A stretch of DNA of 64,000 nt, from contig JAZGTN010000029.1 of assembly GCA_037783415.1 (NCBI GenBank), forward strand, positions 4,731,501 through 4,795,500, given 5' to 3'. The number at the start of each line of letters is the position of its first letter. The stretch's first letter is position 1. The stretch is from Leptasterias polaris. Taxonomy: Eukaryota > Echinodermata > Asteroidea > Forcipulatida > Asteriidae. The notes under the pieces are model-generated. The model was not told the DNA's origin. It worked only from the letters and a program-made list of their open reading frames with translations, and ran no database searches. This document shows positions 38,120 through 53,100 of the stretch, piece by piece. The translations under genes and the position numbers were made by a program.

Positions 38120-41100
38120 GTTTGGACGTAAAGTGTGCGGTCGTGATGTTTACCTTTTTTCAGTGTTGGCAGCAGAGAGAGACCAGAGACACCACGAAGA
38201 TAACGAATTGTGATTGACACTTAGAATTCAACTGCAACAGCAAACCATGCATGAACATGGAGGATAATTAGCTCTACTAAAAAATAGTCTAGAAATAGAA
38301 GTGACAAATTATTTTCAAATAAATTTCCAACGTGCCAATTTAAATAAAGGAGACGGACGAAGCGACGAAACCCCCGGTGTGGCGATGATGATGGAATCTG
38401 CAGTAAACCGTAAGTAAAGTTGACAAGAATAATTCAAATTGCAATATGTGCTTGTTTGGAGCGGGTGCAGTGTACCGTATCCACAGGCCACATGAGTTTT
38501 TGCACCACTTTCACACGTACACACAAAATGCCAATGTTGTTGTTGGGCTGTTGGTGTTGTGGTACCGGGTAGTGGACATTTGTTGTTTGTTTGCCCTGCT
38601 GGCCGTGCGCACTATCTCACATGTTTGGGCTCACAATTTCGTGGTGGACATCCGATACTATGAGTATGATTACTACTCTAGTTGTAGTTAGTATAGTAGT
38701 AAATACCATGGAGAGGAAGGACCCCACGTAGTTTTATGGTACAGCTACAGTACACCACCTGTTCATACCATAACCAGTGCAGTAGAGAGTAGGTAGCAGC
38801 TTGCTCTATGGTAGCAGCCAGTGCAGTTCGTGGTGTACGATCTGAGTTCTGACTACTTTCTTTGAATTGGAGTTTTTCCGATCATAGTAGAGCAAAGACA
38901 GATGGATCAGGTTGAGTCATGGAGGAAGGAAACAAAGTACAGTAGTGCCATTTTGCGGATTTTTGTTTGATGGACTTCGTTGCAATTTCTGCTTTGATCC
39001 TGTTTGCAGAGGAAGTTGTTTTTGTATAGCTCCATGGTCAGTGATGGTAGCAATTGAACTTTTCTTGGTAACACTACAGAGTGAAACTTAAGTAGGCCTA
39101 GCCCTAGGCTATGTTTGTCAATGTATTGTGTTAGTCTGTGCACAGAGCAAGGAGGGTTATTGCTAATCTAACTCCCACCAGAACATTCTCTTCAGACTTC
39201 ATAATTCAACTGTCAGCACAGCATGGTGTTGGACAAGTCTTGAAACTTTACCCACCTTTATGACCTTTGCCTGTCTGAGTATACCAGCTTTGGCGCTAGC
39301 CTGGAGGAAAACTTACAAGTCTATGTATAAACGGGAATAAAGAATCTACAAACATTAATTTGGTGAGGACCAGGAGAGAACTTGACTGTGATATTCACTG
39401 AGACTGGTTGTCAACTGGTACTACTGTACTGGTACCCTTCTGGCTCCAATATTATTTGGATTGGTGCTGTGTTGTGATTGGGCATGGAGTCGGCCGTTCC
39501 TAAGATAGTGGTTACTTCAACTAATGTGGTAGTTGGTAAGTTTAAAACTGGCTGGAAATGGTGGGTGGTGAAATTACGATCTTCAACTGTGCTCTTAAAT
39601 TGTACTATTAGTTAAAGCTATCTACATACAGTGTACATGGGTGTGACAAAAAGTTTCAAATTTCCAAAAAGCAAATAAATTTAGCATCACTGGAAATCCC
39701 TTTGAAATACCTTTCCAATGATACCAAGAACTCAATTCTATGACCCTTAAAAAAAAAGTTATTGCACTTTTAGTGTCGTCTAATTTGGGGTATTTGCGGG
39801 CATTGTCGTAATGGTAAACTATATAGGGCATTGGATTTGCATTGTGACCGAAAAGACCAATTTTCGAACCATTTTCACGTTGAAGTCTGAAGTCCGTAAC
39901 TTTCTTATTTCTGGGTCCTTTTTAAAAAACTTGGTGGCAATGTAAAGCTTAAAGAATGCTTAATAATGATTAGACACTGTTTTCTTAATTAGGGGCAGGT
40001 GTTGGGGTCTATATATCTGTTAAGAATGGGGGGGGAAAAAATTGCGGTTATCATGTGAACAAGTCAATATGCATTACACAATTTTTATAACTTTCAGCTT
40101 TTCAACTTTTCCCCAACAGATCGTCTTTGAAGTTTGATTGAGGGAATTGAGAGAATATTCACAAATTCTGATGCAAAACTTAAATGTTGTCATAAATATA
40201 GGCCTTGGTCTACATCCGATCTACAAGAAGTAAACATAATTTGAAAGCTGTTACTAGATAACAGACATGATGTAAAAGTCAAGAGAGATTATTATACAGG
40301 GAGGGTGTGCATTAATTTTTTAGAGTGTAACATAGAGAACACCTGCAGAACCCCCCCTTCTCCCCCCCAGTCCACTCCTGACTACTGCATTTAAATCTTA
40401 AATGGTCCAACTCCTTTATTCTCTTGCCGTAATGACATGGGCTTTTTAAAAGAACGTAATAAATAATTAGGAAAAAAATGACATCCTACTTAATTCAATA
40501 TGTCATTTTCTTAAATGGATGTATCTTATCACAACATTTGTTATGTGTGTAACAAGTCGCCCTTTTTGATAAAACAATTCCCAACATTACATAATATTCA
40601 TTTTATGACCTTTTACTTTCCCAAAAAAAAAAAAAAATGATTTAAAAAAATGATATATATATTTAATTTTTTATTTTATGAGTTTTTGTTTGTTTTGTTT
40701 TTTTAATTTATTAAGGCCTCCTCTAAGGTCTACTAGAACTTCTTATTCTTGGTTAAATCAAACATTTGAAATATTAATTATGATACTGGTAACATAAAAA
40801 AAAAAAGGTCATGAGAAAAGAGAGTTGGATGCCATTTGTTTTGTAAACACTGAGCATTAGCCAATCAGAGGGCCTCAAATTAGTCAGGTGACCTACAGCA
40901 GCATTTCACTAATATTTTTTGGTGACCAAGGTAGGCTTTTAAATCCTCAATCATCAGCATAATAAAAGCAAAACTTGCAAATATATTGTGACAAATGACT
41001 TTATTAACATTTAAGCTACCCATAAAACTTAATATTGTTGTGTTAGGTTAATGTTTTTTAGGTTTAAACAGACAATTTATCGGACTGAAAATTCCGTCGA

Positions 41101-44100
41101 TTCGGACTGAAAATTCTGTTGATTCGGTCATTCACTTTACAATTCTCGGGTTGACATTGTTTTCTGCGGATCCAAAAAAGGTAACTGCTAATAGTCAAAT
41201 TTCCATCATAATTAGCCAATGGGTAGAAAACAAGTAAATAAAACTTATTATTGAGGTTTGATAAGATATTTTACTCATCTTTTAGTAATTTACCGAAGGT
41301 TTTGATAAACAAGAACGAACGCCAAACTTTGAGTAATTTTTTTCAAAACTTCCAGATGCCGTATCTCGAAAATTTGAGGATGAGGTTGAAGACGATTATG
41401 TGCTCTACGTCTTTAAAAAAAAAAGCGACTGGGTACGGTTAAAAAAGCCCCTAAGCGAAGCGTAAACAAAAGCAGTAGCTCAGCGGTGTTTTTGCCACAG
41501 CGCGCTGCAGCGGTCGAAAGTGACACGGACGTGAATGATCAGCCACAACGCACAGGATTGACACATACCTACGTACATGTGTCTACTAATACTTCAGTCT
41601 GCACAGAAGTTTTAGTTGCAATATATATTGTAAGACATCTTGTATAATGAGGCTAAGTGAAAATAACACTATGTAGGGGGTGGATTTTTGTAGCTCTTGA
41701 TTTTGTGTTAGAGGGACTGTCGTCATGATCATACATTAGCAGTACAGTACATGGAATTATAAACACTAACCCAGTTACTGCACACACATGCATGCTGGCT
41801 GTCACGTTATAACATAATAGCACCTTTTGTGATGAGCACGCATGTTGGGTAACTTGGTTGAAGTTCATAATGTACAGCCACAGGCCTATTATGATCCTAA
41901 AACTATCCCCCTTTAAAGTATTTGGTAACAGACTGGGCCCAATGAATGCAATTATACTACTACTACACTAGTCCCATGTGTATTCAAGCATTGGGACCTG
42001 TTCAAGTGCATGATTTTATCTCCTTATAATAATACCAGACCAGATGCTTCATTCTTGAAAGGGCAAGGGCACCAAGAATATTTCTCCTTTGTAAAGGGCA
42101 CATCTCTATATATTTGTTTCAATCTTTTTATGGAAGTCGTTGTTTACTTTAATTTTTAACTGTCTCTCTTGTTACCTTTTAACATATATTTTTCTGGTAC
42201 TATTTTTTAACAAATGTACAGTGTGCTGAGATAATTGTATGTGGTGCACTTAAAACAATAAATGATTGATTGGAAATTGAAAATTTCTACTGGAAGTGGA
42301 ACATTTCAAGGGGCACCAAGGCAATGACCAAGGGCATGGAGGCGATTGCCTACGTTGCCTTTGTGAAGCATCCGGCCTGTTTTATACATTATGAAAGCAA
42401 TGAGCGTGGTGGAACCAACCACAAAATGTTTGAACTCAATGTACATTTAAACAACTTGTAGTGAATCAAATTGTCAGTGGCTCTGTACAATTTATCACAG
42501 CTTGCAAACTCTGAGTGGTCTATTGCACAACATTTAAGTTCTGGTGGCTGAGTGTGGGTTCCAGTGAGCAAGACTTTTTCTACAAAGTCTTATTGGCCTT
42601 TATATCCTGACTTATGGACTGTTCCGAATATTGGACTTGAAGCTAACATGGCTCGTAATTTACACTGGACCACAGGCCAAACAAAGGCCAGTGATTTTAG
42701 CATCAGGCCAGTAAACTGAAGACTAGACAAGTCCGGCGGTCTTGTGTTTTTCAAGAATAAATATCTTTGAATACAAAAATTTTGTTCAGTTGTTGACTTT
42801 GAGTCTGATATAAAAAAGAAGTAGGCCTATACTTTTAACATACTTTTTTTTCTCCAGTGCTTGTTCAAATAAAAACATTACGTTAGACTAGATGCTAATA
42901 CTTTTTTTCTGAATTTGATTCTGTACTTCTCTTGTAAAAATATATTTCCTCTCAAATTCTAGCCTTGGCTCATATCAGAAAATGATTAGTTACCGATACC
43001 ATAAGACCAGTGTTGGTGGACTCAAGGCTGGGTTCAAGTCCATTTTGTTGTGGACTCGGACTCAGACTCTGTGTCAGAGCACTGTGACTAGGATTCGGAC
43101 TTGACCCTGAGACTTGACGTAGCTGGCTCGAGGCTGGCTCAAGTCCGACTCAAGTCCGAGAAAACAACAGGAAAAAACATGCAACCTTCATTGTGCCAAT
43201 GTCATATGTTTAAACCATCAATAATGGCCCTCGCACTTCATCCTAGGACCCTGTTTGTTTTAACCGTGCATGTCAGTGTTAAACTAGTCATTGTTCATGT
43301 CTGTGATACTGATTGTGTGTTTCTTTTTGTCTTGGATATTTCACATGACCTTACTTTTTCTTAATCACCAGGAATTGGGCCAATATTGTAGTTGATGTTT
43401 ATATTAAATTCCACTTTGGGAAGACGTTTTTAGTCAAAGGTAGAATCAACATTGCTGTCAAAAACTTACCCAGGGCCAATGATTTTCGTTTCAGATAAGT
43501 GCAAGTTCTGTTTTAAAAAAACATGAATGGGGGGGGGGGGGCTGGCCAAGTGGTTATTGGTGCTTTATGCAAGGAAAAATGCAAGAAAAAAAGAAAGTAT
43601 TTTCTACTTCGGGTCAGACCTGCCAACTCTCCCTGATCCTGCATAGCGTCCCCTGAAAATAACCCAATCTATAGATCCATGTTCTGATGAACCATTAAGT
43701 TGATTGTAAATATCTCCCTGATTGTTGTACAAAATCTCCCTGATTGCAAGATGCAAATATGTTTGCAGCTGTGTTGGGTGTGTTTCCTTACACTTGTACA
43801 TTAACCCCCCCCCCCCCCCCCCCCCCCGCCACCCTCCACCGCCACCCTCCACCCGCCACCCGCCACCCTCCACCCGCCACCCGCCATATTGCCTAACTGA
43901 AACATCTTACACAAAAACACAATACATTCCAACCTTTAATTAATTTACTTTATAGTCATTACAGGAATTCAATATTTCATATCTAGCACTTTATACTTAA
44001 GCTCCCTGGATGGCCTTGATTAGTATGTATTGCCTTTTTTGGACAAGGTTAAGTGATTATGCCACACCTTATTGGAAAATCAAGAAGTGTGATGATACAG

Positions 44101-47100
44101 TGTCATAATGTATGTGATGAAGACCTAAGACAGTATGTACAGCCATGTACATGTGTATGCTCTTTCATACAGAATGCCAGCTGCTACATGTTGGGTCATC
44201 GTTTTGTTTTTATGCAAAATTATCAAGAAAAATACTTACAATATGGTGTCAACTTGTTGAGAAAACAGCCCAAAACTGTGACAGTATTTTCATCAAGAAC
44301 ATTGTTGAATGCTACGAAATGCATCATTCTGCATCAACTGCAACATTCAACCGGACACCACACAAATAAAAGTTGCCTACAGCAGGCAATCTTTGGTGGT
44401 TCGAATTTGTCTACATACTTTCATCGATTTCTAATCAATGGAGGCACTTAAGACAACAATTTTCAGGATGCTTTCTACCATTTCCATCTCTATAATATTA
44501 GTTGGCTTTCAGATCAGAATCGCACATAATTATTTTATGGGATCATTACCAAAGCATGACCCGACCTTTGAAACACGAGATGCCGTTTTGTGTGTCAAAT
44601 TACAGTACAGTTGAGTTACATACATGTAGTAGTGGTAGTGGTACTTAAGAAGACGCTAGCACATTAGTGCAGTTACATAACCTTTGCCGGTCTACATATG
44701 TACATATTACGTTTAAAACTTCCAGCGGTATGCTCAGCTCAACAAAATATTTGTGTGCGTGAAACTGTAGGCCCAGGTAACTTGCTATACAAAGTAGGCT
44801 TCCATGTTGTTGTGCACATCAAAATAGTACACTTAACAGGTAATGTAACCACTTACATCTAGGCCTATTGGCCGTAAATGTTTTGCATTTTGGCCGGTAT
44901 ACATATTACGTTTAAAACTTCTAGCGCTTTGCTCAGCTCAACAAAATATTTGTGTGCGTGAAACTGTAGGCCCAGGTAACTTGCTATACAAAGTAGGCTT
45001 CTTGTTGCTGCACATCAAATTTGTGCAGTTACATTAACTTAGCAGGTAATGTAACCACTTACACCATAGGCCTATTGGTCGTAAATGTGTTGCATTTTGG
45101 CTGGTATACATGTACGTAGTGTATTCCAATTAAAACTTCTAGCGCTTTGCTCGTGTGTGAAACGATGGACCAGGTACAATCTCGAGTCTTCCCTACCATG
45201 CATACATGGGAGCATCGTGCATATGGGCAGATCATATGCCACAATTTGCACCAAGGCGTATACACTGTACAGTACGGTTTGTATGGATCACAGCACTATC
45301 TAGACCAGAGGAGGCAATAAAGAAAGTTTTAGGTTGAAGTATAACTTTAAGAATTTTATATTTTAGTCAAACACGAGAAAATAGTGAAAAGAGACCTTAT
45401 GTGTTTTCTGTTTTTCAAACATCAAGTTTATTATCGCGCGCGATAAAAACTATTGTTTTACTCATTTCTCAGAAACGATAGCATTTTAGGCAGAAATATT
45501 TTAAGGAACCCTTTCTACCATTACTTACTTTAAATCATGTAAGTTATGTGTGAATCTGTCAACATTTGTGTTTTTCGATCTTACCAATAGTGTACAGGGC
45601 CTTTAAGGCCCCATCACACCGAACTCGTTCTCACTACATTCTGAAAAATGTAGCCGAACGGGCTTAAACTGTGCAAACGGAGTGGACGTAGTAGCAACTT
45701 TTTACGGTCTGTTTACGAACTTCATGGACGGGCTTCGACGGGTTTGATCGGAAATGGTGCTCCAAAACTTTGAGCCTGCTCAAAATTTTCGACCCCGTCC
45801 TGCAATTAGACGGAGTGGCAACGTACTTAAAACGAGATGGACGTACTACGAACGGAATTGCCGTACTTGGAACGAAGTAGAACTAGTTACGAACCGGTTT
45901 AAACTGACTACAGACGAGCTTGGACTGAGGTGAACGGGCAATTTTCCCCTATCTGAAATTGATAAACAGACAGCAGACGGGATAAAGACGAGATGGATGG
46001 GTCACATTATAGACATTGTCCAGCCAAAGCTATACGTTCTAGCCAGACCACAACCCGTTTTACGATTTTTTTAGGACGGGTTCGGACGTTTTGAGAGCTA
46101 GTTTGGTGTGACTGAGGCTTTATTGATAATTTTGCCTATAAATCAGCATTGGGGTGACACAAAAACAATCTATAACCCTAATGTACGATAAAAGACAAGT
46201 AAGTTTAATCTTCTCTTAGTGCTTGTTCAAATAAAACAGGTTTACAATTTTTTTTCTCACTTTGATTCTGATCTTGTAAAAAATATTTTGGTTCAGTAAT
46301 GTTTTTGGGAGCTCTACAAGCCCTGTAGCAAACTCGAGCCCTGTACCACATGAACTTTCTACCTGATTGCTTCCATTGCACTATTGACTATTGAACATTC
46401 TTGTGTGTTTCATTCACCCTTTCTAGAGGGTCAACCAAAATAAGAACACAAAGGAAAGTACAGTCATTGTTAAGTTAGTCATTGTTAAGTTTTCTTAATC
46501 TCAGTTAGCATGTACCATGTACCATGAACCATACACAGTTGCATAAACTTTTCATAATAATGCCCGTAGTCAGGCAGGCAAGTAAATTTTCTGGGAAATC
46601 AATTTTCTTTGTTTGTTTGTTTTTGTTATTTTTTGCACACTGAGTTGGCAATGTGTGCAAGTGTTAAACTACATTATATTCCCAGTTACTGTCATTAATA
46701 CATGTACACCTTTTCTACAGAAAGGTGGCACAATTAAACAAACCACAACATTTGAAAACAGTCAATGAAACAAACACCTGTTGTTTAAAAATAAAGTATT
46801 GACAAATCTAGGCAGTTGCAGCTTCAAATTATTTCAAACAGCCTACTTTATAATTTAAAGTATAGCTTTAAGTTTGCCTGTCCATAAAACAAATTTAAGT
46901 CTGGTAAGTTATCGATTTGTGGATTGTTTCAATAAATTTGTCCTTCCAAAAATATTTCTTCTCTGTCAAATAAATTGATTGATGTGCTCTCAGCAGATTT
47001 CAATTCACATACACAGGGAAATTGGCCTACAATGTATGTCATTGTCTGACAAACACCAAGAAGCAGATTTGACCCCATGCTGACACGCAACGCACTGCAA

Positions 47101-50100
47101 AATGCCTGTCTACCATTTCCACTTTTTGTGTGTGGGGCAATTCCTTTGTGCATTTTGAGGTCCAAAATGGCAAACTTTTTTGATTCAATTTTAAAACTTA
47201 AACGCAGTCAGTCTATCTTGAGTAAGAGAGAGTAGTCTATGAATGCCAAATTCATCTGCTCAAATCCTTTTAATTGCAATTATGCAGAGATGCTGGCATC
47301 AATACAAAAGAAGGTTGCAGACTTGCGGGAATTAGTATCACAGCCTTGAGGGCAGTATTATGTGTTTGATGATGCGTGCTTTACCTTCAATATATTTTAA
47401 AGGGACGGAGCATGTCATTTCTCCAATTATGGCAGAATTGTACATTTTCTCTTTATGCTTTCAGCATCCCTCCCTCCTTTGCAATGTATTGTTTCTGCAA
47501 AATTGACTTTTTTAAATACAAAATATTACATATTTTGTTAAGTTTCTATATGAACAAATATTTTTTCTACCACTTGAAGAGTTTTCACTGACCATGTCTG
47601 TCAAAATAATCTTTAGTGTATTATTTGAATTTTTGCCTGGTTTTGTCTTTCGAAATATTACCCATGTCTACATGTAGGTCCTGTTTCACTTGTTAAACAT
47701 TCAATCATGTTCAAAATTTCGGATCTGGACCTTGATCTACAGTACATGTAGTACGGTAGTACGATACAGGGCCTGGTGGGGGCATACACTGTCGCTGTTC
47801 AATTCACCGTAGAAGCACCGGGGTAAACCCCTTCTCTATGAGTCCTATGGCTTTACATCCCATCGGAAGTTGGATGCAATGATCATTATCCCTCCTACTG
47901 ATACACCATTCAAAACCATTCAAAATTCACTAACGTTTACAACCCAATTGTTTTTGTACACACATGGCAGTACCATTTGACCTGTATTGATGATAAGCTG
48001 TGTCACCATTCACAACCATTCAAATGGTTTTGAGTGGTGGATACACTGCACTGTGGTATGCCCCCAAGGCTAAATGGTTTTGAATGGTGAATGTACTGCA
48101 CAGTAATTACCTTTACCAAGTCTTTAGAAAATGTATCCTACTATTATTTTCTTTATAATATTATGTAATGAGTTATATAATACTTATGAATAATATCAAA
48201 ACAATTAAAACTGGGCTATAGATAAGCTGACATACCATTTGAAACCATTCAGGGGTCTACTCCAGCCCTGGTCTACTCTATACACAGTTAGCTCACCACT
48301 CAAAACCATTCGACCAAATGGTTTTGAATGGTCAGTCAACTCAATAACAAATTGTGTTGGCAGTAGGAGGGTTAAAAGTGTCTTGCTTAAGGACATAAGT
48401 GTCAAGACTGGGACTCGAACCTGCACTCTGCTGGCTAGAACTGTACAAGAGTATGAGTCTGGTATGCTAAACTGCTCGGCCACGACACGCCACTTCAAAT
48501 TAAATTTGATATACATGTATGTGTAGGTGCTCAGTACTTTCACAAACCCTGTTTTATAGATAAATAAAACAAATTTAAGCTGTAGTGTTAGGGCTTACAT
48601 GTACATGTACAGTACCACTAAATGCAAATACCGGTAGTCATAACATTTTATGAGTACTTATAACTTTGCAAGTCCAAGGTTGAAAGAGTATTAACAGATT
48701 ACTGTATAATTGAAGGCGACTGGGATTTGCTTCTTCAAGTGTCTGAGCACCTTCATGGTGCAACTACACATGTATCCATTTCCTATTTTTGTCTAATTCT
48801 CCACACTTATGAGGCTTTTATTATGCTAACCAACCCAAACCCTTCAAAATCCATGCATGTTTTGTTTGATTCTGTTGGATTGAGGACTCCAGAAGTTAAA
48901 GGCACTGGACACGTTTGGTAATTACTCAAAATATATATATAGCATAAAAACTTACTTGGTAACGAGCAACGGAGAGCTGTTGATAGTATAACACATTTTG
49001 AGAAACGACTCCCTCTGAAGTAACGTAGTTTTTGAGAAAGAGGTAATTTCTCATTAAAATATTTGAATCTGAAAAAGACTTCAGGGCTGAAGCCTTTTTC
49101 AGGCATCTGAAAGCACACAAATTTGTGCAACAAGGGTGTTTTTTCTTTCATTATTTTCTTGCAACTTCGATGACCAATTGAGCCCAAATTTTCACAGGTT
49201 TGTTACTTTATGCATACACTATGTTGGGATACACCAAGTGAGAATACTGGTCTTTGACAATTACCAAACGTGTCCAGTGCCTTTAAAAGATCAAACATTA
49301 TAAACCATAAAAAGGCCATGTCTGAATTGGTGGCTACAGCTGCGGCTACAGCTCCGGCTGGGTCACTGCGTCATCATTAACAACTCTGAATCTCTGAATC
49401 ATTTGAATCTCTGAATCATTTGAATCTCTCTAACTTGGCAAAAGTTGTGGACCGGATGGAATAACTCCTGAAGTAGTTAACCTTTGCAACATGGACAGCG
49501 ACATACTGGACATGTGCAATCGGGCACGTATGGGCGGGCAGAAACCATAGCAGTGGTCCTTATCGTACATATCGCCTATTCCTAAATCAGGGGATTTACG
49601 TAAAACAGACAACTACAGGGGAATAAGTCTGCCATCAGTCATTGCTAAACTTTACAACAGAATAATCCTCAATCGAATCAGACCTGCTATGGACCTTATG
49701 CATTGACGTCACCAAGCCGCCATCTTAGAGGTAAACTGATGATGAAACAATGGAAACGCGCTGATTTGTACGCGCCGCGCACAGGACTGGCCAATGAACA
49801 TCTTCCTTTTGACCTCTAGGCGAGGGCGCCCTACTCAAATGACGTCATATGCATAAGGTCTATTGACCCACATCTTAGAGAGAACCAGAACGGCTTTAGA
49901 GAAAAGAGGTCAACGGTAGCTCAAGTGTTAGCTCTAAGAAGGATCATTGAAGGAGTGAAGAAAAAGAAACTACCAGCAGTCATAACATTTATAGATTTCA
50001 AGAAGGCATTTGACTCCATACACCGGGGGAAAATGATGAAAATACTAGCTGCTTACGGGATACCACTGCGGCTTGTCCAATCCATTAACGACATGTACAT

Positions 50101-53100
50101 TAACACCAGGGCCAAGGTAGTGTCTCCTGATGGTGAAACAGAGGAGTTTGAAATATCTGCAGGTGTGCTTCAGGGTGATATGCTAGCACCTTTTCTCTTC
50201 GTCATCGTCCTAGACTATGCTATGAGACAGGCTGTCAGCGGCAAGGATGAGGAGCTTGGATTCATAATCAACCCCAGACAAAGCAGGAGAGTAGGACCTA
50301 CTTTACTCACAGACCTCAACTTTGCAGATGACATTGCCCTACTCACAGAACAAATCAGTCAAGCACAAGAGCTTCTTGACAGGGTGGAGACTGAATGTCA
50401 AAAAGTGGGTCTGCAGTTGAACATCAAGAAGACAAAGTATATGACATACAATACAGATAATGAGGGTACATGCCTCAAAGCAATCAGTGGGGACAAACTT
50501 GAAAGACAGGCCGACTTCAAATATCTAGGGTCATGGATTGACAACACAAGCAGAGATATCAAAGTCAGAAAAGCTCTGGCCTGGAAAGCACTCCACAACA
50601 TGAAAAATGTATGGTGTACAAAAATGAGTAGACACCTGAAGTTACAGCTCTTCGTGGCCACTGTTGAATCAGTGCTACTTTATGGGTGCGAAGCATGGAC
50701 ATTAACATCTGTTCTAGAAAAACAACTTGATGGTTGCTACACCAGAATGCTACGCCAGGTGCTTGGTGTCGGGTGGGAAGTACACATATCAAACACAGAT
50801 CTCTATCTCGGGTTCCCCAAGCTTAGTGCCAAAATCTGCGCAAGAAGAGTGAAGTTTGCAGGGCACTGCTATCGCCACCCTGAGCTTCCAGCCAGCAAGC
50901 TTGTCCTCTGGGAGCCTAAGCAAGGTCAAGCTCAAAGAGGTCGAGGTCACCTGACCTATGTTGATCTGCTCAGAAGGGACACTGGATTTGTGACAGCTGG
51001 AGAAATATCTACATGCATGAGGGACAGGGAGATCTGGGGACAACTCAGCCGTAACATCATTGACTGGAGGACACCACTCGAAATAGAAGAAGAACAACAC
51101 CCTTAGCAGCAGTCATAGCCAAAGCTGTAGCCGCCAACTTGACTGCCTCAGACTCAAGCAGCTTACAGCCTGTGTAGAGTTACCATGCATTGTTTGATTT
51201 TGGAGTGATGAAGGATTCTAGTATCTAAGGAGTTTGGGTTTTAAAGAGGAAAATAGTCAGATGCCTTATTGGTATCACAAAGATCAGTACTCCATTATGT
51301 TTATTGCATACAGGGGAATATACCAATCAACTTCGCTTTACTATAAAAGGGTTTTTGGAAAGCTTTTTTTCCCCTGTTCAATTCAGGATCGTCACAAGTA
51401 GTGTACACAGGTGTGTATACATAAAATGTGTTATCTCATAAAATGATGAGGTTTCTGTGTTTTGTGGAAGCAGGAAATGAAACATTGATTAATTTATGAT
51501 CTAGAAATTCATCTAAATTGAAATAAAAACAAAGATCTCTACACAGGGAAATCATTTTTAAAAGTTCTTAATAAATATTCATATTCATTAGCAGTTAGTC
51601 AATTTATACAAAAATTAATAAATAAAGAGGGAAAATATGCAGTTTATGTTTGAAGGTGCGCATTACATTGGTCAGATAGAAAAGATAACAGTTCACAGAT
51701 TTCCACTTAACCTAGTGTATGATGTTTGTTTCATTGATGTTTACCATTGATAATGGAGTGCTCAGTAAATAAGAGTCAGTGCAGTGTGGATTTTACTTGC
51801 ACTGTAGGTTTGTCCCAATTGGTCGGTTCAGAAGTTGTGCAAGTGCTTTGAGCCATGCTCAATTGCTTTTATGAAAGTTGTTGGTTGCTTGACTTTGTGA
51901 AGTTTCTGTAAAATAGCAGTTTTATTTGCATTAAAGTAAGATTTAGTTTATGGATAATACATCAGAAATCAGTACATCAGTAATTATGACAGCAGCACTT
52001 GTAGACAATCTGTTAAATAATCCTTAAAAATCCATTGTATTTAGCAATTTTCATCCATTCATTAAAAAGTGAAGTAATAAAACAATCAGTCCATGCACTT
52101 CTCATGTTTTAACACCTTTTCATGGCCAATTTCTGCAGAGCATTAGTTCCAGTGTTTGCTTCTACTGAAAGAATAGTTAAATCAGACAAGGACAAATAAA
52201 CTGTGAACTCTCGCCTAGTAGTATGCCTAGTAGTATCCCGCCCAAAATAACCATTGATTTTTTGTCGAATCAATAGTATAATCAGTTTTACAATTGTAGA
52301 GCAGTATGATCATACAAGTTGTCAGTATGACAATGTATGGCTACAAACCAACATCAGGCATTTTTGCATAATAAAAAAAAAGCAGTTTGAAGGTAGTGAT
52401 TAAACTTTGTCAAAGTAGGAATCTTGTCACATCCAGTTCAGCTACCTGCAGAAAATAATAAAATATTAAGGGAAAGATTATTTTCTGTATGATCTTAGTT
52501 TTTGAGCTCAGTGTGTAAGATACATGTCACTTTGTGAAATCTTGTATGATGAGTTTTGTACTAAGCACAAACAGCATTATCCTGGTCTGTGAAAACGTTT
52601 AGCACTTTCTCGTCCCGTGAGTTGCAATGTATCCATTTGACACAAGCCTTGAACAAATAAGCCACTTGGATCACTTATAAAACAGTCATTTTCTTAAAAA
52701 AAAAAAAAGTACATTTGATGCATATGAATACAATGGTTCGTGAACATAAAATTACGTAAGACAAAAGCCATGATTTGTAAATTATGTACAAGTGATTGCT
52801 CAAATTTGAATTCTTTAAACAAGAGACCATTGTGACATGTATGTCACATGGTACGGGGCAAGCTTTTGCGCTTTACGTAAGAGATGGTGAGTCCCAAATT
52901 ACCAAATTTTGAATGAATGTGTATGGCACAAGGAGGATTTGGCTCGTCTGGATGCTACTATGATAGCTTGCCCTGAACCGTGTGATTTGTAGCAACGTCT
53001 AGGGAATCCAACAAGCACAACATTTTATATTTTCCTTTTTATTTTATAGTTTTTTGTTTGAAAATTAAATTTCAACTTCCACCCATAATTGTGAAAAGGA

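Noticed and set aside
43604..43943. Pro- or Gly-rich protein frames on both strands
   Set aside because: They are produced by the poly-C and CCACCC low-complexity tract.
48205..49187. Overlapping 95-126-codon ORFs
   Set aside because: They run through the ACCATTC motif cluster, a SINE head and a MITE, and have no protein-like composition.
49925..51106. Active retrotransposon or host gene
   Set aside because: It lacks an endonuclease domain, has an in-frame TAG and a MITE insertion, and shows no poly-A tail.
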